This document shows, in pieces, positions 7,454 through 12,130 of a stretch of 12,130 nt of DNA. Position 1 is the stretch's first letter, and each line of letters starts with the position of its first letter. Origin of the DNA: Paracoccaceae bacterium (GTDB taxonomy: Bacteria; Pseudomonadota; Alphaproteobacteria; Rhodobacterales; Rhodobacteraceae); the NCBI GenBank assembly GCA_003545125.1, contig DQCI01000316.1, positions 1 through 12,130 of the forward strand, in the 5' to 3' direction. The notes below the pieces were generated by a model. The model was not told where the DNA came from, did no database searches, and saw only the letters and a program-made list of their open reading frames with translations. The translations under genes and the position numbers were made by a program.

Positions 7454-8680
7454 TCACCCTGCCGCGAACTCCGCTTCGTCGGCCGCCGCCGCTGCCTTGA
7501 GGTCGGCAATGATAGTGGGATCTGCCGCGTTCACCCGGTTCCAATTCGGGATGAACGGGCTTTCATGCGGGTTTTCGAGAAATGCCTTGCCGGCGATCAC
7601 GATGTTGCCCGCAAACAGCTCGATGGCCTCCTCCTCCGCATGCCGGTCCAGGCTGAGGCCATTCATCCGGGCATCGTTGGCATAGGCCTCCAGAAGATCG
7701 AGCGCGGTCCGGTAGTAGGTCGCGCGCAAGGTCCGGAACGTGTTCGAGGTGAACACCGTGCCATCGGCGGCGAGCTTGCGGAAGATCGCTTTCGAGATAT
7801 CGATCGACATCCGGTTCAGCCCGGTCTTCGCGTCCTCGGCGCTCACCTCCTGGTGCTTGTGGTCGTAGCGGTCGGCGATCTCCACCTGACACACCGCCTG
7901 CGGCGCGAGGTTGCGCCAGGCCTCGCTGAGCACCCCGATCTCCAGCCCCCAGTCCGAGGGGATGCGCAGGTCGGGCAGCATCGCGGTGCGCATCGCGAAC
8001 TCACCCGAGAGCGGGTAGCGGAAGGCGCGCAGATACTCGATGTAATCGCGGTCGCCGATCACCTTCTTGAGCGCGATCAGCAGCGGCGACACCAAGAGCC
8101 GCGTGACCCGTCCATTGAGCTTGCCTTCGCCGACGCGCGGGTAATAGCCCTTGGAAAGTTGATACGAGAACCCCGGATGCGCCACCGGGTAGACGAGGCG
8201 GGCCAACATCTCTTGGGAATAGGTGAGAATGTCGCAATCGTGGATCGCCATCACCGCGCTGTCGGCGCAGGCGAGGAGATAACCGATCGAGCTCCAGACG
8301 TTTTTGCCCTTGCCGGGTTCTCGCGGCGCGAGCCCCATCTCTTCGAGCCGCGCGCCGATCTCCTTCATCCGCGGGCTGTCGTTCCACAGCACGACGTGTT
8401 CCTGCGGCAGCCGGGCGAAGAACTTGCGCGCCGCGCGGTACTGGGCCTCGTCGGCCCGGTCGAGCCCGATGATGATGCGGTGCAGGTAGGGCACCTTGCC
8501 AAGCTCGTCGAGGATCGCCGGCAAAGCCTCGCCCTCCAGCTCCGCGTAGAGCGAGGGCAGGATCAGGCTGATCTTGCGGGTCTGGCTGAAGGCCTCGATC
8601 TCGTAGACCAGTTCTTCGAGCGGGCGGGTGCGCAGGTTGTGAAACTGGGCGATGTTACCGTTCTGGTGGAAGTCAGCCAT
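7454..8680 (-). CDS. gpgS: Glucosyl-3-phosphoglycerate synthase (GT81 family)
   Basis: This cytoplasmic glycosyltransferase of 408 residues transfers glucose from an NDP-glucose to D-3-phosphoglycerate, the first step of glucosylglycerate synthesis. The opening MADFHQNGNIAQFHNL matches the start typical of the bacterial/archaeal GT81 GpgS branch, which supports the ATG at 8680. Visible motifs are ILPSLYAELEG (40-50, nucleotide-sugar region), GKGKNVW (123-129), the metal-binding DxD as D148-C149-D150 in HDCDI, GRVTRLL (190-196), PLSGEF (223-228), WGLEIG with E247 (244-249), and DRYDHKHQ (270-277). The length is normal for the family and all key residues are present. gpgP lies upstream on the same strand, 130 bases away. 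The gap is large enough for its own promoter, so the pair may be transcribed both together and separately. There is only a weak, distant ribosome site (GGAG, 13 bases upstream). Confidence 0.93.
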   Translation of the reverse strand: MADFHQNGNIAQFHNLRTRPLEELVYEIEAFSQTRKISLILPSLYAELEGEALPAILDELGKVPYLHRIIIGLDRADEAQYRAARKFFARLPQEHVVLWNDSPRMKEIGARLEEMGLAPREPGKGKNVWSSIGYLLACADSAVMAIHDCDILTYSQEMLARLVYPVAHPGFSYQLSKGYYPRVGEGKLNGRVTRLLVSPLLIALKKVIGDRDYIEYLRAFRYPLSGEFAMRTAMLPDLRIPSDWGLEIGVLSEAWRNLAPQAVCQVEIADRYDHKHQEVSAEDAKTGLNRMSIDISKAIFRKLAADGTVFTSNTFRTLRATYYRTALDLLEAYANDARMNGLSLDRHAEEEAIELFAGNIVIAGKAFLENPHESPFIPNWNRVNAADPTIIADLKAAAAADEAEFAAG

Positions 8681-8733
8681 GCGGGGGTCGGGGCTCCGTC
8701 TGAGGGGTATCGGTGGGGTGTCGGTTCAATCGC

Positions 8734-8762
8734 GTCATAGAGAAAAAACGGATCAGCCGGAA
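8734..8762 (-). promoter_or_regulatory. Candidate promoter for gpgS in the gpgP-gpgS gap
   Basis: On the minus strand, TTCCGG (8757-8762) is separated by 17 bases from TATGAC (8734-8739). The spacer contains a T-rich run. The same layout, TTCCGC-17-TATGAT, stands immediately upstream of gpgP. Predicted transcription would start near 8727, giving a leader of roughly 45-50 bases. The -35 box is far from TTGACA, so support comes mainly from the resemblance between the two sites. Confidence 0.35.
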
Positions 8763-8801
8763 ACAGCCCGATCCCGCGACAATTCTCAAACCCTTGAATC
8801 C

Positions 8802-8850
8802 GGATCAAAATCAATGTTCGGATTGCGTCAATCCGAAACGGTTTTGATCC
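8802..8850. repeat. Nested inverted repeat spanning the gpgP stop codon
   Basis: The outer arms are GGATCAAAA (8802-8810) and TTTTGATCC (8842-8850). The inner arms are TTCGGATTG (8817-8825) and CAATCCGAA (8829-8837) around a 3-base loop. All arms are perfect 9-base matches. The gpgP stop codon (8811-8813) sits in the internal loop, and the inner hairpin codes for the last residues of the protein. It could act as an intra-operon attenuator, an mRNA processing or stability element, or a double regulator-binding site. Confidence 0.6.
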
Positions 8851-9632
8851 AGCGCACCGAGCCAGTCAAGGACAGCGAGGTTCCAGCCCGCGGGCCCCGG
8901 GGCTTCGGTCCGGGTGATCCGGCCGGCGTCCTCGCCGGTGAGCCGGGGCAGGGGGGGGGCATGGTCATTCTTCACGATCACGCCGGTGTCGGCGGCCTCG
9001 AGCATCTCGACATCGTTTGGCGCATCCCCCAGCGCGAGCGACGTGGTGGCGCCGAGCGCGGTCGCGATCTCCGCCATCCGGTCGGCCTTGGTGGCGCCAA
9101 ACGAGAGCGTGAGAAACCGCCCGCCGCGCCGGGCGGCGATGCCCTGCGCGCCGAGGGCCGCGACGAAGGCCTCGAGCGTTGCCGCATCGCCGGCCCAAAG
9201 GCCGGGCTCGGAATGCTGCCGGGTGCGCGCCAGCGCCGCGGCGTCGCGCGACAGCCCGGTGATGTCTGCCACTTCGAAGGCACTCATGTCACCAAACCCC
9301 CGAAAAAACACCCGCAGCTCCTTCGGCAGCACCTCGAGGGCGCGGCGCAGGCTCCGATAGGCGTTGTCGTCGTCCTCCTCCTCTCCGGGGCGGAACAATC
9401 CCGCGCCATTCTCGACGATGGCGGGGATCTCGGCGAGCCCCAGGTCCGCGTGCAGGTCGGCAATCTCGGCGGCCGTCTTCGAGCTTGCGAGCACCAAAGG
9501 CACGCCAGCCGCCTTCAACGCTTCGAGCGCCGGGACGGCGGCGTCCCAAGAATAGCTTTCGTGGTCGAGAAGCGTTCCGTCCAGGTCGGTGAACACGACC
9601 GCCCGGGCGCGGTCCAAAAGAGCTAACGTCAT
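8811..9632 (-). CDS. gpgP: Glucosyl-3-phosphoglycerate phosphatase (HAD IIB, mannosyl-3-phosphoglycerate phosphatase family)
   Basis: The product, 273 residues from ATG 9632, dephosphorylates glucosyl-3-phosphoglycerate to glucosylglycerate, completing the pathway begun by GpgS just downstream. HAD motifs are intact: FTDLDGT (nucleophile D16, acid/base D18), the family signature ASSKTAAE (49-56), Lys K182 in GATKADRM, and GDAPND (202-207) binding magnesium. The cap segment ENGAGLF (74-80) is typical of the mannosyl-3-phosphoglycerate phosphatase family. The frame stays open to 9782, but the extra 50 residues are Pro/Arg-rich and unlike the family, so I took the internal ATG six residues before the conserved core. 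No ribosome binding site precedes it. A TATGAT box ends six bases upstream, which suggests a leaderless message. A run of nine C residues codes for A225-L228. Mannosyl substrate is possible in principle, but the GpgS neighbour argues for glucosyl. Confidence 0.9.
   Translation of the reverse strand: MTLALLDRARAVVFTDLDGTLLDHESYSWDAAVPALEALKAAGVPLVLASSKTAAEIADLHADLGLAEIPAIVENGAGLFRPGEEEDDDNAYRSLRRALEVLPKELRVFFRGFGDMSAFEVADITGLSRDAAALARTRQHSEPGLWAGDAATLEAFVAALGAQGIAARRGGRFLTLSFGATKADRMAEIATALGATTSLALGDAPNDVEMLEAADTGVIVKNDHAPPLPRLTGEDAGRITRTEAPGPAGWNLAVLDWLGALDQNRFGLTQSEH
8951..8959. repeat. Homopolymer of nine G (C on the coding strand) inside gpgP
   Basis: Nine G residues in a row on the plus strand fall in the codons for Ala-Pro-Pro-Leu near residue 226 of GpgP. 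Runs of this length are prone to slippage and to sequencing error. The frame is intact as given. Confidence 0.9.
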
Positions 9633-9638
9633 GGGCCG

Positions 9639-9667
9639 ATCATAGCCGCCCGCGGGCGGCAGCGGAA
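9639..9667 (-). promoter_or_regulatory. Candidate gpgP promoter with palindromic spacer, leaderless arrangement
   Basis: On the minus strand TTCCGC (9662-9667), a 17-base spacer and TATGAT (9639-9644) precede the gpgP ATG. Six bases separate the -10 box from the ATG, so the predicted first transcribed base is the A of the start codon. Sixteen of the 17 spacer bases (9645-9660) form a perfect palindrome, which could bind a regulator. The -10 box differs from TATAAT by one base; the -35 box is poor. Confidence 0.42.
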
Positions 9668-9838
9668 CCGGCGGCGGGCGCGGGCGCGGTGAAAACCGGG
9701 GGCATCGCCCGATCCCGCGACGGGTTGCCGCCTTGATGGGCGCTCGCGGGAAACACGCGCGTCGAGGCGGCCACATCTTCAAACGCCCCGGCCCCGCGCC
9801 TATTTCCTAAACAACCCTTTGCCTTGACCGGAAACCGG
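9668..9838. other. Rest of the divergent gpgP / cardiolipin synthase intergenic region
   Basis: No gene is supported here. The frame upstream of gpgP is open, but its translation is Pro/Arg-rich and lacks family similarity. The stretch is very GC-rich apart from an AT-richer segment at about 9800-9822. No clear promoter for the plus-strand gene was found. A GGAAC at 9664-9668 is not followed by a matching -10 element for the alphaproteobacterial general stress sigma factor. Confidence 0.4.
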
Positions 9839-11203
9839 ATGAGCGTCGTCTTCACCTTCCTGGCTGTCACGGTCGGCGTGCTCCTGATCGGCACCGCCCT
9901 GATCTGGGTGTTGCAACAGCGCCGCTCGCCGCAATCGGCGCTCGCGTGGATCCTGTTCATCGTGACGGTGCCTTACCTCGGGGTGCCGTTGTTCTTCGCG
10001 CTCGGCGTGCGCAAACGCGGCACCCGCTACGAATACATCCCCTTCTCGCCGGAGCCGGACGACCCCGGCCCCCCCATCCATGACCTCGATGGCATGTTCC
10101 GCCGGCTCAAGCTGCCCGCCGCCCGTGCCGGCCACTGCATGGTGCTCGAAACCGATCCGAAAGCGGCGCGGGTCGCGCTTCAGGACATGGTCGCCGAGGC
10201 CCGTACAAGCCTCGACATCGCGCTCTACCGGCTCGATCCCGATCCTTACAGCGAGGCCTTCATGGCGTCGCTCATCGAGGCATTGGCGCGCGGTGTCCGG
10301 GTCCGGCTGATCCTCGACCACTTGGGCACGATCATCAAGCGGCCGCGCGCGGCGCTCAAGGCCTTCGTCGACGCCGGCGGCGAGCTGAGAATTTTCTCGC
10401 CCTTCCCGAAATTCCTCGCAACCGGGCGGCTCAACCTGCGCAACCACCGCAAGATGGTCATCATGGACGGGCGGCTGGTCTGGTCGGGCGGGCGCAACGT
10501 TGGCCTCACCTATCTCGGCGCGCCGAGCGACCCCGCCACCTGGCACGACCTGTCCTACACGATCGAAGGGCCGGTGGTGCGGCGTTTCGCCGAGGTGTTC
10601 GAGGCCGACTGGCGCAAGGAAGGCGAGCCGGAGGCGGCGTCAATCATCCCGACCGGGCCGGTAACCGGCGATACCGTGGCACAGCTTGTTCCATCCGGTC
10701 CCGATCTGCCACACGACGGGCTGCACGACGCACTGGTGCATGCGATCCACACGGCCCATGACCGGATCTGGATCGCCACGCCCTATTTCCTGCCCTCCGA
10801 CCAGCTCCTGCACGCGCTCGCGACGGCGGGTCGGCTCGGGCGCGACGTGCGCCTGCTGGTACCGGCCCGGTCGAACCAGCGGATCGCCGACTTCGCCCGC
10901 GGCGCCTATCTGCGCGATCTCGAAGAGGCGGGCGTGCGGGTGCTGCGCTATGGCCCCCGGATGATGCATGCGAAAGCCGTGGTGTTCGACGACCTCGCCA
11001 TCGTCGGCTCGGCCAATATCGACGTCCGCTCGATGCTGCTCAATTTCGAGACCGCGCTGGTGGTCTATGACGAAGCCACGGTGGCGGCGCTGGCGACGTG
11101 GTTCTTGGGGCTCGCGCGGACCGCGAAAGAAGGCACCAAACCCGCGACCCTCCCCCGCCGCCTGGCCGAAGCGACCTTCCGGCTCGGCGCGCCGATCCTG
11201 TAG
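9839..11203 (+). CDS. cls: Cardiolipin synthase, phospholipase D superfamily
   Basis: This inner-membrane enzyme of 454 residues makes cardiolipin, classically from two phosphatidylglycerol molecules with release of glycerol. Two N-terminal membrane segments (about residues 4-24 and 34-56) are separated by QQRRSPQSALAW, the usual layout of ClsA-type enzymes. Two complete HKD motifs are visible: NHRKMVIMD with H203, K205 and D210, followed by SGGRN, and MMHAKAVVFDD with H377, K379 and D384, followed by GSANIDVRS. Length and architecture are normal for the family. I chose ATG 9839, with a weak GGAAA four bases upstream; an in-frame TTG at 9824 would add five residues but has no ribosome site. 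It is divergent from gpgP. Cardiolipin often rises under osmotic stress, which fits the compatible-solute neighbours, though shared regulation is inference. Confidence 0.92.
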   Translation: MSVVFTFLAVTVGVLLIGTALIWVLQQRRSPQSALAWILFIVTVPYLGVPLFFALGVRKRGTRYEYIPFSPEPDDPGPPIHDLDGMFRRLKLPAARAGHCMVLETDPKAARVALQDMVAEARTSLDIALYRLDPDPYSEAFMASLIEALARGVRVRLILDHLGTIIKRPRAALKAFVDAGGELRIFSPFPKFLATGRLNLRNHRKMVIMDGRLVWSGGRNVGLTYLGAPSDPATWHDLSYTIEGPVVRRFAEVFEADWRKEGEPEAASIIPTGPVTGDTVAQLVPSGPDLPHDGLHDALVHAIHTAHDRIWIATPYFLPSDQLLHALATAGRLGRDVRLLVPARSNQRIADFARGAYLRDLEEAGVRVLRYGPRMMHAKAVVFDDLAIVGSANIDVRSMLLNFETALVVYDEATVAALATWFLGLARTAKEGTKPATLPRRLAEATFRLGAPIL

Positions 11204-11296
11204 CGCGGGTGTCGACCGACAGGCCCCCCCCAAGAACGTCCAGAAATCCGGCGCATGTGTGGGCTTCCATCCACGCCGCAACAGATCTGAAAGGTT

Positions 11297-11312
11297 GGAA
11301 ATGTACATTCCC
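11297..11312. promoter_or_regulatory. Candidate operator palindrome upstream of the sulfatase gene
   Basis: A perfect 10-base palindrome, AATGTACATT (11300-11309), is extended by GG/CC after one mismatch on each side. It is an AT-rich spot within the GC-rich 184-base gap before the sulfatase, about 76 bases upstream of its start. A dyad CCGGGC (11314-11319) / GCCCGG (11337-11342) follows. No clear -35/-10 pair was found. The gap also has a run of eight C (11224-11231) and no evident terminator for the cardiolipin synthase gene. Confidence 0.3.
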
Positions 11313-11375
11313 GCCGGGCCCCTGTAGCTAAAACCTGCCCGGGGTCGCGCGCGCCCGCGCCGAGGCGCCCGGCCA

Positions 11376-11383
11376 GAGGAGGG
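11376..11383 (+). promoter_or_regulatory. Strong ribosome binding site deciding a GTG start
   Basis: GAGGAGGG, the best Shine-Dalgarno in the window, ends four bases before the GTG at 11388. It fixes the start of the partial sulfatase gene. Confidence 0.75.
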
Positions 11384-11387
11384 TGAC

Positions 11388-12130
11388 GTGGGATCCGACC
11401 GAAAGAACCTCGTTCTCGTCAGTTTCGACGACATGGTCGCGGTCTGGAAATACCGCACAGCTTTCGGGCCGACCCTGCAGACCCCCAACCTCGACCGGAT
11501 CTGCGCCGGGTCCACCGCCTTTCACAGCGCCTATGCGCAGGTGCCGGTCTGCAGCCCGTCGCGGGCGAGTTTCATGTCGGGGCGTTCGCCGCATCAAACC
11601 GGGGTGCTGAATTCCGACGCGACGTATTTCGACAAGATGCCGGCAAGTGCGATGTGGCCGCACCGGTTGCGGCAGGCGGGGTATTTCACCTCGTCGGGCG
11701 GCAAGGTGATGCGTGGCTACGCACCTTTGCCAGAGACGGTGCACCGCGAGATATTCTCCGACGACCCCAAGGCGTTCAAACTCGAACGCCGCAAGCGGAT
11801 CTACCTCAAACGCGGGATGCCGGGCCGGGTCGAGATGGGCGGCTATCGCGGCGGCATGGCAACCGTCGAGGACTGGGCCGACAAGCGCCTCTACGACCAC
11901 CAGGTCGCCACCTCGGCCGAGGAATTCTTTCGGACATACAACGACGACGCCCCGTTCTACCGCGAGATCGGCTTCAACGGCACCCACGGCCCCTGGACGA
12001 CGCCGCTCCGGTTCAAGGAGATGTACGACCCGAAGGATTTCAAGAAGCCTGCCGCCTGGCGCAATGGGTTCGATGCCTGTCCGGTCATGGACCAAGACGC
12101 GCCGCCGAATATCGACGCGCGAAACTACCG
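11388..12130 (+). CDS. Sulfatase, formylglycine (Cys) type, iduronate-2-sulfatase-like; partial, runs off the window
   Basis: The frame opens at GTG 11388 and is still open at the right edge, giving 247 codons of a protein that is usually about 450-550 residues. Features of type I sulfatases are in order: LVSFDDM (metal ligands D14, D15), then TPNLDRI, then CSPSRASFMSGR with C55 as the residue converted to formylglycine and R59 of the CxPSR signature. Next come GGKVMRGY (K106), as in the GK-V segment of iduronate-2-sulfatase-like enzymes, and GFNGTHGPW (H200) at the position of the usual GFxxPHxP motif. It should hydrolyse a sulfate ester, but the substrate cannot be told from this half. The N-terminus has no signal peptide, so the enzyme looks cytoplasmic, unlike polysaccharide sulfatases. 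No formylglycine-generating enzyme lies in the window. Confidence 0.9.
   Translation, partial: MGSDRKNLVLVSFDDMVAVWKYRTAFGPTLQTPNLDRICAGSTAFHSAYAQVPVCSPSRASFMSGRSPHQTGVLNSDATYFDKMPASAMWPHRLRQAGYFTSSGGKVMRGYAPLPETVHREIFSDDPKAFKLERRKRIYLKRGMPGRVEMGGYRGGMATVEDWADKRLYDHQVATSAEEFFRTYNDDAPFYREIGFNGTHGPWTTPLRFKEMYDPKDFKKPAAWRNGFDACPVMDQDAPPNIDARNY

Noticed and set aside
5550..7544. A 664-codon open frame antisense to the GH13_18 gene
   Set aside because: The translation is Arg/Val/Gly-rich without motifs, while the plus strand has a complete catalytic triad.
8563..8814. Small minus-strand frame starting at a TTG that overlaps the gpgP stop codon
   Set aside because: Its position suggested a leader peptide, but it runs out of frame far into gpgS, has no ribosome site and shows no recognisable sequence.
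9664..9690. General stress (EcfG-type) promoter toward the cardiolipin synthase
   Set aside because: GGAAC is present, but no CGTT occurs 16-17 bases later. A second GGAAC on the minus strand at 3366-3370 also lacks a matching -10.
9633..9782. N-terminal extension of gpgP by 50 residues
   Set aside because: The extension is Pro/Arg-rich and not family-like. The shorter start gives the normal length and places motif I at residue 16.
9824..9838. Upstream TTG start for the cardiolipin synthase
   Set aside because: It has no ribosome site, while the ATG five codons later has a weak one and gives a normal membrane N-terminus.

Overview
The window is a high-GC, gene-dense stretch of a chromosome from what is most likely an alphaproteobacterium, probably a Rhodobacterales-type marine or halotolerant organism. 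This rests on strong G/C preference at third codon positions, frequent GTG/TTG starts, and long Ala/Pro-rich envelope proteins. The assignment is inference, because no rRNA or marker gene is present. No tRNA, insertion sequence, CRISPR array or phage gene was seen.

Layout. The left third holds envelope-type genes. On the minus strand there is an uncharacterised membrane-anchored Ala/Pro-rich protein (3-1820) and a UbiA-family membrane prenyltransferase with a degenerate N-terminal HAD-like domain (2017-3312). Divergent from these is a secreted acidic protein with Sel1-like repeats and a C-terminal peptidoglycan-binding-like segment (3471-5366).

The middle is a glucosylglycerate (GGa) locus. 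A GH13 subfamily 18 phosphorylase, probably glucosylglycerate phosphorylase (5559-7304, plus), converges on gpgS, glucosyl-3-phosphoglycerate synthase (7454-8680, minus). Upstream of gpgS on the same strand lies gpgP, its HAD phosphatase (8811-9632, minus). GpgS joins NDP-glucose to 3-phosphoglycerate, GpgP removes the phosphate to give the compatible solute glucosylglycerate, and the phosphorylase can recover glucose 1-phosphate and glycerate. The convergent junction carries four successive hairpin-forming dyads, and the gpgP/gpgS junction carries a nested inverted repeat.

Divergent from gpgP is a cardiolipin synthase (9839-11203). Cardiolipin and GGa are both linked to osmotic stress, so the middle and right parts may form an osmoadaptation neighbourhood. 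The right edge holds the first 247 codons of a formylglycine-type sulfatase with no signal peptide (11388 to beyond the window). The longest stretch without a gene is the 206-base gap between gpgP and the cardiolipin synthase.
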